Origin: an uncultured Opitutaceae bacterium
Lineage (GTDB): Bacteria > Verrucomicrobiota > Verrucomicrobiia > Opitutales > Opitutaceae
DNA length: 38,441 nucleotides
Direction of reading: 5' to 3'
NCBI GenBank assembly: GCA_903916755.1
Contig: CAIWXW010000098.1
Span: 1 to 38,441 of the forward strand
Shown: positions 24,861-32,743 of the stretch, piece after piece
How positions within the stretch are numbered: position 1 is the first letter of the stretch
Layout of the letters: each line of letters opens with the position of its first letter
The notes under the pieces: model-generated
Told to the model about the DNA's origin: nothing
Databases searched by the model: none
Seen by the model: only the letters and a program-made list of their open reading frames with translations
Made by a program: the position numbers and the translations under genes

Positions 24861-25562
24861 TCAGGCGCCCGTGGCCGCAGCCGGAGGCTTGGGGGGACGG
24901 GGAGCGCGCGGAGCCTCTTCGGCCGGACCTTCGTCTTCCGCCCCTTCCTCAATCTGCGCGCCGTGATGGAGCTTCGGCTTCCGCTTGTTGACCGGGAGCG
25001 GCGTCAGCATCACGTGAATGTTGCGGCCGAGCAGCTTGGGCTCGGCGTCGGGATGGCCCATGCCGTCCAGCTCCTTCATGCCGCGCTTGATGACCTCGAA
25101 GCCGATCTCCGTATGGGCCATTTCACGGCCGCGGAACTTGAGCCGGAGCTTCACCTTGTTGCCGTGCGCGAGGAACTCCTCGGCGTGCCGCAGCTTGGTC
25201 ATGAAGTCGTTGTCGGCGATCCGCGCCGTGAACTCGATTTCCTTGATCTTGCTGCCGGTCGGCTTCGTGTGGGAATGCTTCTTCTGCTCCTCGTACACGT
25301 ACTTGCCGAAATCCATGATGCGGCAGACGGGCGGCTGCGCGGTGGGGGCCACCTCGACCAGGTCGAGGCCCACCTCGAGCGCGAGGTTGATCGCCTTCGG
25401 CGTGTCCAGGATGCCGAGCTGCTTGCCCTCGGGCGAGATCACCCGGACCTGCGGGACCTTGATGCGGTGGTTGCGGCGAATGCCGGCAAACGGGTCGTTA
25501 TTACGACGCTGAAAATAAGCGGGGCGGCCGCCAGTGCCGGCGGGAGAAAACGGTAAGGCCAT
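24861..25562 (-). CDS. infC: translation initiation factor IF-3 with a C-terminal extension
   Basis: 233 aa from the ATG at 25562, against about 180 for typical IF-3. The N domain has RRNHRIKVPQVRVISPEGKQ and LDLVEVAP, followed by CRIMDFGKYVYEEQKK. The C domain has KEIEFTARIADNDF, KVKLRLKFRGREM and HVMLTPLP. IF-3 binds the 30S subunit and checks the start codon. The extra 45-50 residues are acidic and then Pro/Ala-rich, with no known role. infC genes often use unusual starts, and no good SD precedes this ATG, so a start nearer the RRNHRI block is possible. The usual neighbours rpmI and rplT are absent here; an amidase gene follows instead. Confidence 0.93.
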   Translation of the reverse strand: MALPFSPAGTGGRPAYFQRRNNDPFAGIRRNHRIKVPQVRVISPEGKQLGILDTPKAINLALEVGLDLVEVAPTAQPPVCRIMDFGKYVYEEQKKHSHTKPTGSKIKEIEFTARIADNDFMTKLRHAEEFLAHGNKVKLRLKFRGREMAHTEIGFEVIKRGMKELDGMGHPDAEPKLLGRNIHVMLTPLPVNKRKPKLHHGAQIEEGAEDEGPAEEAPRAPRPPKPPAAATGA

Positions 25563-25593
25563 CAATAGTTCGGTCTGGTGATTAGTGGCGGCA

Positions 25594-25622
25594 AGTATCG
25601 GGCCAAGCCGGCCCCATGACAA
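25594..25622 (-). promoter_or_regulatory. sigma-70 promoter of infC
   Basis: On the minus strand TTGTCA (25617-25622) and GATACT (25594-25599) are separated by exactly 17 nt. This is the best-formed promoter in the window. It would give a leader of roughly 25 nt before the infC ATG and uncouple infC from the upstream lpxA-pdxA-iscA genes. Confidence 0.6.
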
Positions 25623-25649
25623 CTGTAATCAGGCAAAACCGGCCGCTCA

Positions 25650-26033
25650 TCAGACGCTGAAGCTCTCGCCGCAGGAACAGCTGGCCTTGGCATTGGGGTT
25701 CGTGAACTTGAACCCGCCACCGATCAATTTGTCGGAGTAATCGACCAATGTCCCCTTGAGATAGAGGGCGGTCTTGGGATCGACCAGGACGGACGCCCCG
25801 GCCGTCCGGACCAGGATGTCGCCCCGGTTGGGCTCGGGGGTGAACCGGAGCTTGTAGCTCAAGCCGTTGCAACCGCCGCCGCTGATCGCCACCCGCAGGA
25901 AATCGCCCTGGCCCTCGCGGGCGATCAGCGCCCGGACCTTCGCTCCGGCCGGTTCGGTCAGGGCCACCAGGCGCTCATTGCCCTCCCGCACCCCTTCCAG
26001 GGGGGCGGCGGGCGCGGTAGCGGTCGAATTCAT
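25650..26033 (-). CDS. A-type iron-sulfur carrier (IscA/ErpA/HesB family)
   Basis: 127 aa. An N-terminal Ala/Thr-rich extension of about 20 residues precedes the conserved domain: VRALIAREG, LRVAISGGGCNGLSYKL (Cys55), VLVDPKTALYLKGTLVDYSD and the C-terminal CSCGESFSV (Cys119, Cys121). These three cysteines bind the cluster that is handed to target proteins. Whether it is IscA-, ErpA- or SufA-like cannot be decided without phylogeny. Its ATG overlaps the pdxA stop (ATGA), so it is translated with pdxA. Confidence 0.9.
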   Translation of the reverse strand: MNSTATAPAAPLEGVREGNERLVALTEPAGAKVRALIAREGQGDFLRVAISGGGCNGLSYKLRFTPEPNRGDILVRTAGASVLVDPKTALYLKGTLVDYSDKLIGGGFKFTNPNAKASCSCGESFSV

Positions 26034-26956
26034 GCTGACTTCAATGCAACCAGTTTTCGCGCAATTGCGACCGCATTTGCGAAACTTCGGGGGCTGGCCC
26101 GGCCCTGGCCGGCGATGGAAAAGGCAGTTCCGTGGTCCGGGCTGGTTCGGATATGGGGCAGCCCCAGGGTCACGTTCACGGACTCGTCGAAATCCACGGT
26201 CTTAAGCGGCGCCAGGCCCTGGTCGTGATAGAGCGCCAGGACGACGTCGAACTCGCCCCGCAGCTGCCGGGCAAAGACCGTGTCGCCGGCCTGCGTCCGG
26301 GACAGTCCCGGAAACTGGGGCCGGAGCGCATCCAGCAGAGGATCAATGACGTCGCGCTCCTCGGTGCCGATGATGCCCCCCTCCCCCGCATGCGGGTTGA
26401 GGCCGCAGACGCCGATGCGAACGGGTGCGGCCGGCCCCAGATCGGCCCGGGCGAGCTCCGCGGCGGCCCGCACGGTGCGCGCAAAATCAGCCGCGGTGAG
26501 ATGGGCGGGGACCTCGCGGAGCGGAATGTGCCAGGTGAGGAGGGCCACCCGCAGCTTGCCGCCGGAGAAGGCCATGGTGGGCGCGCCGCCCCAGCGCGCC
26601 GCAAAAAACTCGGTCTGGCCGGGAAACTCCCAGCCGATCCGGACCAGTTCCGCCTTGCTGATCGGCCCCGTCACCGTGCCCGCGAACTCCCCGGAGCGGC
26701 AGCCGGCAGCCGCGCGCTCGAGGGCGGCCCAGGCGACCAGGGCGCCCTCCCCGCTCGGCTGGCCGGGTTCGGCCGCGAAGTTCTCGAGACCGACGGGGAT
26801 CCTGGCTCCCGCTGTCGGCAGTGTTTCCAGCCAGCGGGCCGGCCCGATCACCGCGGTCTGACCCGCCTCGTCGGGATGGGCCGCGAGCCAGGCCGCCACG
26901 ACCTCCGGCCCGATGCCGGCCGGGTCGCCGCAGGTGAGGGCCAGAAAGCCGCTCAT
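26030..26956 (-). CDS. pdxA: 4-hydroxythreonine-4-phosphate dehydrogenase
   Basis: 308 aa from the ATG at 26956; the open frame extends upstream over lpxA but homology begins at LALTCGDPAGIGPEV. Other family blocks are TGPISKAELVRIG, FPGQTEFFAARWG, the metal-ligand histidines in LLTWHIPL, GLNPHAGEGG and ALYHDQGLAP, and GLPHIRTSPDHGTAFSIAG near the C terminus. It oxidises 4-phosphohydroxy-L-threonine using NAD in the DXP-dependent route to pyridoxal phosphate. Length is a little short of E. coli PdxA but all active-site blocks are present. It sits 7 nt after lpxA. Confidence 0.93.
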   Translation of the reverse strand: MSGFLALTCGDPAGIGPEVVAAWLAAHPDEAGQTAVIGPARWLETLPTAGARIPVGLENFAAEPGQPSGEGALVAWAALERAAAGCRSGEFAGTVTGPISKAELVRIGWEFPGQTEFFAARWGGAPTMAFSGGKLRVALLTWHIPLREVPAHLTAADFARTVRAAAELARADLGPAAPVRIGVCGLNPHAGEGGIIGTEERDVIDPLLDALRPQFPGLSRTQAGDTVFARQLRGEFDVVLALYHDQGLAPLKTVDFDESVNVTLGLPHIRTSPDHGTAFSIAGQGRASPRSFANAVAIARKLVALKSA

Positions 26957-26963
26957 GGCGCGC

Positions 26964-27719
26964 TCAGGCCTCGGACAAGACCCCGGGCGTCCGCTTCCGG
27001 ACAAAGCCCCGCTTGCCCGCCGCGAAGAATTCCAGGAACTGGCGGCTCTCGGCCACCTCGTAGCGGCCGGTGGCGAGGGCGGCGGCGGCGTGCTCGCGCA
27101 GGTTGCCGACGGGCCCATAGACCGCCCGGAAGGCCTCCTTCAATTCCCGGACGGCCTCCGGCTTGAGCCCGCGGCGCCGGAGGCCGACCAGGTTCAACCC
27201 GGCCAGCTCGTCCCGCTCCGCCACCATCGTGAAGGGCGGAATATCGAGGGTGATGCGCGAGATCCCCCCGACGATGGCGTTCTCGCCGATCCGGACAAAC
27301 TGGTGGAAGGCGGCGCCGCCGCCCAGGATGGCGCGATGGCCGACCTCGACATGGCCGGCCAGGAGGACGGCATTGGCGATCACCACACCGTCGCCGACCA
27401 CACAGTCATGCGCCACGTGGCTGCCGGCCATCAGCAGGCAGTTCTGGCCGACGACGGTGTACGCGCCCTCGCCCGTGGCGCAGTTGATCGTGACGTTCTC
27501 GCGGATCTTGGTGCCCGAGCCGACCTTCACGCCGCAGCGGGTGCCCGGCACGAACTTAAGGTCCTGGGGATCGCCCGCGACCACGGCAAAGGAATGGACC
27601 ACCACCCGGTCGCCCAGGATGGCGCCGCGCTTGACGATCGCATAGGGATGAATCTCGCAGTCGGCGCCCAGCTGGGCGCCCGCTTCGACGATGGCCGTGG
27701 GATGGATCTGGGTCGGCAT
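26964..27719 (-). CDS. lpxA: UDP-N-acetylglucosamine acyltransferase, first step of lipid A synthesis
   Basis: 251 aa. The N-terminal two-thirds is a left-handed beta-helix of hexapeptide repeats starting IHPTAIVEAGAQLGADCEIH. SHVAHDCVVGD holds the catalytic histidine (His104), and GGGAAFHQFVRIG and VGLRRRGLKPEAVRELKEAFR are typical of LpxA rather than LpxD. LpxA transfers the 3-hydroxyacyl chain from ACP to UDP-GlcNAc in the cytoplasm. Its presence indicates a lipopolysaccharide-bearing outer membrane. The gene is not grouped with lpxB, lpxD or fabZ here, but with pdxA downstream and an uncharacterised gene 13 nt upstream. Confidence 0.94.
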   Translation of the reverse strand: MPTQIHPTAIVEAGAQLGADCEIHPYAIVKRGAILGDRVVVHSFAVVAGDPQDLKFVPGTRCGVKVGSGTKIRENVTINCATGEGAYTVVGQNCLLMAGSHVAHDCVVGDGVVIANAVLLAGHVEVGHRAILGGGAAFHQFVRIGENAIVGGISRITLDIPPFTMVAERDELAGLNLVGLRRRGLKPEAVRELKEAFRAVYGPVGNLREHAAAALATGRYEVAESRQFLEFFAAGKRGFVRKRTPGVLSEA

Positions 27720-27732
27720 GGGGGTTGAAGTC

Positions 27733-28344
27733 TCAAGGGCGGGACCGGGGCAGGTCGAGCTGCGCTTCCTTCAGGAGGTCGTAATTCTTGAGGATGCGGA
27801 TGACCTGCAGGGTGTCGCTCTTCTTGTAGCTGCGGTTGATTTCGACCTTCTCGATCAGGTCGAGCAGCATGGCCCGGAAGGAGATGATGGCGTCGACGCC
27901 GTGCGCCTTGAGCAGCTCGACGCTCTGGGAGCGGAAGGGCTCGGCGGTCGGCAGGGCGGGCAGGACCAGCACCTTGGTGACCGCGCGCTCGGCCGTCTCG
28001 GCCGCGCCGGGGGCAAAGAGACGCTTGGCCTGCCGGACGACATTCTCCTCAAGGAAACTGAAGATCTTCTCCGGCGCGTTGCGCAGCATCGCCGGGGTGA
28101 ACACATCCGTGTGCCAGGGCTTCACCGCCACGATGGCGCGCTGGATGAAGGGCAATTCCGAGGCGAAGAGGAAGAAATCCGGGGACCGCGCCCCCTTTTC
28201 CCAGCCCGGGTTGTACACCAGCAGGTCGATCTCCTCCTCGCTCGTCTTCTTGCGGGCCTGGACCTGGTACTTGCGGACCTGGCGGACAAAAAAGCCGTTC
28301 TGTTCGAAGTATTCCCGGACAATGCCTTCGTCGATCGCGGACAT
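27733..28344 (-). CDS. uncharacterised protein, possible degenerate restriction-endonuclease-like fold
   Basis: 203 aa; I do not recognise a named family. The N-terminal half looks like a PD-(D/E)xK-type alpha-beta core: a helix (IVREYFEQNGFFVRQVRKY), a charged turn and strand (TSEEEIDLLVYNP, Asp40) and a second strand (QRAIVAVKPWHTD, Lys75). The canonical acidic residue two before the lysine is alanine, so if the fold is right the active site is altered. The C-terminal half is helical and ends in basic sequence (KVEINRSYKKSDTLQVIRIL). There are no membrane segments or signal peptide. It lies between aroB (7 nt) and lpxA (13 nt) as part of the same operon. Confidence 0.55.
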   Translation of the reverse strand: MSAIDEGIVREYFEQNGFFVRQVRKYQVQARKKTSEEEIDLLVYNPGWEKGARSPDFFLFASELPFIQRAIVAVKPWHTDVFTPAMLRNAPEKIFSFLEENVVRQAKRLFAPGAAETAERAVTKVLVLPALPTAEPFRSQSVELLKAHGVDAIISFRAMLLDLIEKVEINRSYKKSDTLQVIRILKNYDLLKEAQLDLPRSRP

Positions 28345-28351
28345 GCTGCGA

Positions 28352-29434
28352 CTATACCGCGCCCACCGCGCGAAAGCTAGCGTCGACCAGCGCCGGATCC
28401 ACCGCGCCCTGCACGGCGGCCTGGCCGATGCCGCGCAGGACGATGAAGCGCAGGGCGCCCGCCCGCACCTTCTTGTCCCGGGCCATCACCGCGCGCAGGT
28501 CGGCCAGCGGTAGGGGGGCCCGCAGCCGGACCGGCAGCGCGTGCGCCGCCAGGACGGCGTCGATGCGGGCGACCTCGGCGGCCGTCAGGCCGCCCAGCGC
28601 CTGCGAGAGCCGTGCGGCGGCGGCGAGGCCGATGGCCACGGCCTCGCCATGGAGATAAGCGCCATACCCCGCGACCTGCTCGATCGCATGGCCGAAGGTG
28701 TGCCCGAGATTGAGGAGCGCCCGGCCCCCCTGGGGGGCCAGCTCCCGCTCATCCGCCTCGACGACCTTCGCCTTGATCGCGCAGCAGCGGCGCACGATCG
28801 CTGCCAGGTCGGTATGATCCAGGCTCAGCGGGCGGCGCTCCAGCTGGTGAAAAAGATCAGCGTCGCCGAGAAGGCCCGTCTTGATCACTTCAGCCGCGCC
28901 CGCCGCGAATTCGCGCGGCGGCAGCGTGCTCAGGAGACCGGTCGCGATGAACACCCCGCGCGGTTGATGGAAGGCGCCGGCGAGGTTCTTGCCCGCGGCG
29001 AGGTTGACGCCGGTCTTGCCGCCGACGGAGCTATCCACCATCGCGAGGAGGGTGGTCGGCACCTGAAAATAATCGATTCCGCGGAGGTAGCTGGCCGCGG
29101 CGAAACCACCCAGGTCGCCGATGACGCCGCCACCGACGGCAAAGAGCGCGCTCCCCCGATCGAGCCGTTCGTTCGCCAGGAATTCGAGGGCACGGCCCAG
29201 TTCGGCGATCGACTTGGAGCCCTCTCCCGGGGGCACGACGAAACGCGGCGCATCGCCAAACAACCCGCGCAGCACGGCCTCTTGCCGCGTGATGAGATTC
29301 TGATCGGTCACCACCGCGATCTTCCGGCCGGCGTCGGTCAGCGCCCGGACTTGGGCCTGGATCTCGCCCGTCAGCTCAGCCCCGAACAAAATCGGGTAGC
29401 TGCGTTCGCCCAAATTGATCTGAAGCGGCTCCAT
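28352..29434 (-). CDS. aroB: 3-dehydroquinate synthase
   Basis: 360 aa, the normal length. Family blocks include GEGSKSIAELGRALEFLANERLDRG (as parts), the NAD-binding GGGVIGDLGGFAAASYLRGI, QVPTTLLAMVDSSVGGKTGVN, the zinc-ligand region GHTFGHAIE and LHGEAVAIGL, and MARDKKVRAGALRFIVL. It converts DAHP to 3-dehydroquinate, the second step of the shikimate pathway. It is the first gene of the leftward series aroB - unknown - lpxA - pdxA - iscA-like, with gaps of 13 nt or less and one overlap, so it probably heads that operon. Confidence 0.95.
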   Translation of the reverse strand: MEPLQINLGERSYPILFGAELTGEIQAQVRALTDAGRKIAVVTDQNLITRQEAVLRGLFGDAPRFVVPPGEGSKSIAELGRALEFLANERLDRGSALFAVGGGVIGDLGGFAAASYLRGIDYFQVPTTLLAMVDSSVGGKTGVNLAAGKNLAGAFHQPRGVFIATGLLSTLPPREFAAGAAEVIKTGLLGDADLFHQLERRPLSLDHTDLAAIVRRCCAIKAKVVEADERELAPQGGRALLNLGHTFGHAIEQVAGYGAYLHGEAVAIGLAAAARLSQALGGLTAAEVARIDAVLAAHALPVRLRAPLPLADLRAVMARDKKVRAGALRFIVLRGIGQAAVQGAVDPALVDASFRAVGAV

Positions 29435-29441
29435 CTAAACC

Positions 29442-29471
29442 CCATAACATGTTGGCAGGTAATAGGGTCAA
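29442..29471 (-). promoter_or_regulatory. possible promoter of aroB
   Basis: Minus-strand TTGACC (29466-29471) is followed after 18 nt by TTATGG (29442-29447), or after 17 nt by GTTATG. The start of transcription would fall at or very near the aroB ATG (29434), giving a very short or leaderless mRNA. Confidence 0.35.
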
Positions 29472-29474
29472 CGC

Positions 29475-30578
29475 CTAATCCCGCCAGAGCACCGAGCGGT
29501 CGATCTCGGACAGCCGCGCCCGCCCGGTCAGCGCCATGGCTACTTCCAGTTCAGCCCGCAGGATATTGACCACATGCGCGACCCCGACGGGGCCCGCCGC
29601 AGCCAGGCCGTAGATCAGCGGCCGGCCGATGAGGACCGCGCGGGCGCCCAGGGCCAGCGCCTTGAGGATGTCGGTGCCGCGGCGGATCCCGCCGTCGACG
29701 ATCAGGGGCAGCCGGCCGCCGACACGGTCGGCGATCCGCGGCAGGGCGTCGATCGTCGCCGGCTGGGTGTCGAGCGTGCGGCCGCCGTGGTTAGAGACGA
29801 CGATGCCGGCCAGGCCGCGCTCGGCCGCCCGCTCGGCGTCGTCGACGCTCATGATGCCCTTGGCCAGGACCGGCATTTTGGTCAGCGACTGGAGCCACTC
29901 GAGGTCGCGCCAGGTCGGCGCCGTCGCGAGAAGGCCGCCGCAGAGTGAACCCGGCTCGACGCCGCGGCCCCCCATCGGCGAACTTCCGGGCAGATTCACG
30001 GCCTCGATGCCCTCGGGCAGCCGGAAGGCGGCGCGGTGCTCGCGGTTGCGCATGCCGCTGACCGGCGCGTCGACGGTGACGACGAGGGCCTGGTAGCCGG
30101 CGGACTCGGCCCGCTGGACGAGTTCGCGGGTGAGCCCGCGGTCGGGCTTCGGGTAAAGCTGGAACCAGAGGGGCGACTGCGCCGCCCGGGCGATCTCCTC
30201 CAGGGAGACGCTGGCGTGGGTGCTGACGATCATGCCGGCCTTGGCCGCGGCGGCACCCAGGACCGTGGCGAGTTCGCCGTCGGGATGGGCCAGTTTCTGG
30301 TAGGCCACCGGGGCGAGCAGGATCGGGAACTCGTGGGTGTGGCCGAACAGGGTCACCTCCGTGCCGCCCCCGTGCGAAAAATCCTCCAGCACCCGGCCGT
30401 TCAGCTTCAGTCGGTCGAAGGCGGCACGGTTCTCGCGCAGGGTGATTTCGTCGGCGGCGCCGCCGGTCAGGTAGGCCCATGCGGAGGGCTCCACCCGGGC
30501 GGCCGCGAGCGGCTCGTAGTCGGCGACGGCGACCACTTCCGGGGGAATGCGCGTGAGGGGGGGCGGGCGGTCCGGCAT
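29475..30578 (-). CDS. FMN-dependent alpha-hydroxy-acid oxidase/dehydrogenase
   Basis: 367 aa from the ATG at 30578; the frame stays open upstream but homology starts after this point. The TIM-barrel signatures are ILLAPVAYQKLAHPDGE (FMN phosphate side), WFQLYPKPDRGL (Tyr142), VVTVDAPVSGMRNREHR, VLAKGIM (Lys240), VSNHGGRTLD with the catalytic base His264 and Arg267, and DGGIRRGTDILKALALGA. Members oxidise L-lactate, glycolate or mandelate. No membrane insertion loop is seen, so a soluble lactate- or glycolate-oxidase-like enzyme is more likely than a membrane dehydrogenase. It is divergent from xylA and not obviously tied to aroB, whose start lies 40 nt away. Confidence 0.9.
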   Translation of the reverse strand: MPDRPPPLTRIPPEVVAVADYEPLAAARVEPSAWAYLTGGAADEITLRENRAAFDRLKLNGRVLEDFSHGGGTEVTLFGHTHEFPILLAPVAYQKLAHPDGELATVLGAAAAKAGMIVSTHASVSLEEIARAAQSPLWFQLYPKPDRGLTRELVQRAESAGYQALVVTVDAPVSGMRNREHRAAFRLPEGIEAVNLPGSSPMGGRGVEPGSLCGGLLATAPTWRDLEWLQSLTKMPVLAKGIMSVDDAERAAERGLAGIVVSNHGGRTLDTQPATIDALPRIADRVGGRLPLIVDGGIRRGTDILKALALGARAVLIGRPLIYGLAAAGPVGVAHVVNILRAELEVAMALTGRARLSEIDRSVLWRD

Positions 30579-30726
30579 GGCGGGAAAGCGCAGGTTCTGG
30601 CAGAAACCGGGCGGAATGTCCAAGCCTGGGGCGCGGCGCCGGCCGGGGACCCCGCGCTGCTGCAACGTTAGACTCGATTCCGGCTGGTTTTCCGGGCCCT
30701 TCTGGTCCTGAGTGCCCTCCTCCCCG

Positions 30727-32052
30727 ATGAAGAAAAACCCCGCCTACTTTCCCCGAATCCCCCGCATCGAGTATGAGGGCCCGGGCTCCGCCAATCCCCT
30801 GGCGTTTCGCCACTACGATCCCGCGCAGGTCGTCGCTGGCCGGCCGCTGGCCGACCACCTCCGCTTCTCGATCGCCTACTGGCATTCCTTCCGCGGCGTC
30901 GGCAGCGATCCCTTTGGCCCGGGCACAATCGTGCGGCCCTGGGAACGCGGCAAGGACGCGGTCGCGATCGCGCTGGCGCGGCTCGAGGCCGGCTTCGAGT
31001 TTTTTCAGAAGATCCGGGCTCCGTTCTGGTGCTTCCACGACCGCGACATCGCGCCGGAGGGGGCGACCCTCGCGGCCTCGAACCGGAACCTCGACCGCAT
31101 CGTCACCCACGCGAAGGCCCTGCAGAAGCAGACCGGGGTGAAGCTGCTCTGGGGCACGGCCAACCTCTTCTCGAATCCCCGCTACATGTGCGGGGCGGCC
31201 ACCAATCCCGACGCCCACGTCTTCGCCTACGCCGCGGCGCAGGTGAAGAAGGCCCTGGAGGTCACGCAGGAACTCGGCGGCGAAAACTACGTCTTCTGGG
31301 GCGGCCGCGAGGGCTACGAGACGCTTCTCAACACGGATCTCAAGCGGGAGCAGGCGCACCTGGCCGCCTTCCTGCACATGGCCCTCGATCACGCCAAGGC
31401 GATCGGCTTCAAGGGGCAGTTCCTGATCGAGCCGAAGCCGAAGGAGCCGACCAAGCATCAGTACGACTTCGATGTCGCGAGCGGCGTGGCCTTCCTCCGC
31501 ACCCACGGGCTCGAGCGGCACTTCAAGTTCAACCTCGAGACGAACCACGCGACCCTCGCGGGCCACACCTTCCAGCACGAGATCGAGACCGCGGCCGCCC
31601 ACGGGATGCTGGGCTCAATCGACGCCAACAGCGGCGACCTGCTGCTCGGCTGGGACACGGACCAGTTCAACACCGACGTGAAGGAGCTGACGCTCGCCAT
31701 GACGAGCATCCTCCGCGCGGGCGGCCTGGGTTCCGGCGGGTTCAATTTCGACGCCAAGCTGCGCCGGCCTTCGGTCGACCTGGAGGATCTCTTTTACGCC
31801 CATATCGGCGGCTTTGACGCCTACGCCCTCGCCTTCAAGGTGGCCCGCCGGATCCTGGCCGACGGCAAGTTCGACGCGTTCGTGCGGGAGCGCTACGCGA
31901 GCTTCGACACGGGCTTTGGGGCGGACATCGAGCGGCGGAAGATCGGCTTCAAGCAGCTGGAAAAGCTGGTCCTGGGTTCGCTCGGCGAACCGACCCCGCG
32001 GAGCGGCCGGCAGGAGTACCTGGAAAACCTGCTCAATACCTACCTCCACTGA
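30727..32052 (+). CDS. xylA: xylose isomerase
   Basis: 441 aa from the ATG at 30727. Conserved blocks are [22 protein letters not shown] (catalytic His104 with Asp107), [53 protein letters not shown] (metal ligands), [17 protein letters not shown] and [19 protein letters not shown]. Length and motifs place it in the class II (E. coli-like) group. It converts D-xylose to D-xylulose. No xylB or xylR gene is adjacent; the gene stands alone, divergent from the alpha-hydroxy-acid oxidase across a 148-bp gap in which I see no convincing promoter. Confidence 0.96.
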   Translation: MKKNPAYFPRIPRIEYEGPGSANPLAFRHYDPAQVVAGRPLADHLRFSIAYWHSFRGVGSDPFGPGTIVRPWERGKDAVAIALARLEAGFEFFQKIRAPFWCFHDRDIAPEGATLAASNRNLDRIVTHAKALQKQTGVKLLWGTANLFSNPRYMCGAATNPDAHVFAYAAAQVKKALEVTQELGGENYVFWGGREGYETLLNTDLKREQAHLAAFLHMALDHAKAIGFKGQFLIEPKPKEPTKHQYDFDVASGVAFLRTHGLERHFKFNLETNHATLAGHTFQHEIETAAAHGMLGSIDANSGDLLLGWDTDQFNTDVKELTLAMTSILRAGGLGSGGFNFDAKLRRPSVDLEDLFYAHIGGFDAYALAFKVARRILADGKFDAFVRERYASFDTGFGADIERRKIGFKQLEKLVLGSLGEPTPRSGRQEYLENLLNTYLH

Positions 32053-32072
32053 CCGGCCCGCGGGCGGCCGGC

Positions 32073-32633
32073 TCAGGCGGGAAACACCGCCGCGCGCCGC
32101 GCCGCCCGGGCCCGCCAGGCGCGCTGCAAGGGATAGCGGACGGCGCCGTGGTAGAGCGTGAGCATGACCGTCATCCCGAGAAGGCAGTAGCACAGGCCCT
32201 CCGCCGTGGTCGGCACCGCCGGCCGAAACGCCGCCAGGGTCGCGTGGGCGATGGTGGGGTCGAAGTGCCGGAAGAAGACAAAGGGCCGGGACCAGGCGGA
32301 GGCCTCGCGCAGCGCCTGCTCGGAAACCGCGAGGGTCCCGACCCGCGCATTCGCGCCGGCCATCACCTGGCCCAGGGGCGCCAGGGACGGATCGGCGGCG
32401 CCCCTGGTCCGGGCAATCAACTGGTCCAGCGTGAGGCCGGACTGGGCGGCGGTCGCCTGGAACTGCGCCACCTGCCGGCGGGCCTCGTCGAGATGGCCCC
32501 CCAGCCGCTGCAGGTACTGCTGGAAGAATTCCGGGAGCTGGGAAAAGAGGATCGCGCCCGCGACGCAGAGCGCGCGGTCGAGGAATTTCTCGATCGCGGC
32601 CCAGACGATCCGCCATGGCTGCGTCCAGCGCAT
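32073..32633 (-). CDS. DUF2937-like small membrane protein
   Basis: 186 aa. An N-terminal hydrophobic segment (about 16-34, DRALCVAGAILFSQLPEFF) leads into FFQQYLQRLGGHLDEARRQV. This block is what I associate with the DUF2937 family of uncharacterised membrane proteins. A charged helical middle follows, with a second hydrophobic segment near the C terminus (about 143-162, GLCYCLLGMTVMLTLYHGAV) and an Arg/Ala-rich end. It would span the membrane twice with a roughly 100-residue soluble domain. The function is unknown. It converges on xylA (20 nt) and is divergent from the GH2 gene (110 nt). Family assignment is from memory of the motif. Confidence 0.6.
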   Translation of the reverse strand: MRWTQPWRIVWAAIEKFLDRALCVAGAILFSQLPEFFQQYLQRLGGHLDEARRQVAQFQATAAQSGLTLDQLIARTRGAADPSLAPLGQVMAGANARVGTLAVSEQALREASAWSRPFVFFRHFDPTIAHATLAAFRPAVPTTAEGLCYCLLGMTVMLTLYHGAVRYPLQRAWRARAARRAAVFPA

Positions 32634-32694
32634 GGGGCCATCGTCGGGATAAAACCCCGCCGGGCAAGCCCCCGCGACACCGGTTGCGCCGGCC

Positions 32695-32700
32695 GATAAT
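32695..32700 (+). promoter_or_regulatory. possible -10 element of the GH2 gene
   Basis: GATAAT, continuing as GATAATAT, stands out in an otherwise GC-rich 110-bp divergent gap, 43 nt before the GH2 ATG. No good -35 is visible 16-18 nt upstream, so it may need an activator. Confidence 0.3.
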
Positions 32701-32743
32701 ATCTGGAAAATCCCTCCCGCGCCGAGCAGTCTGGCCGTCCCCC

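Noticed and set aside
25563-25622. Longer N terminus for IF-3 starting at 25622
   Set aside because: It would cover the best promoter in the window and add residues without IF-3 character; the ATG at 25562 is preferred.
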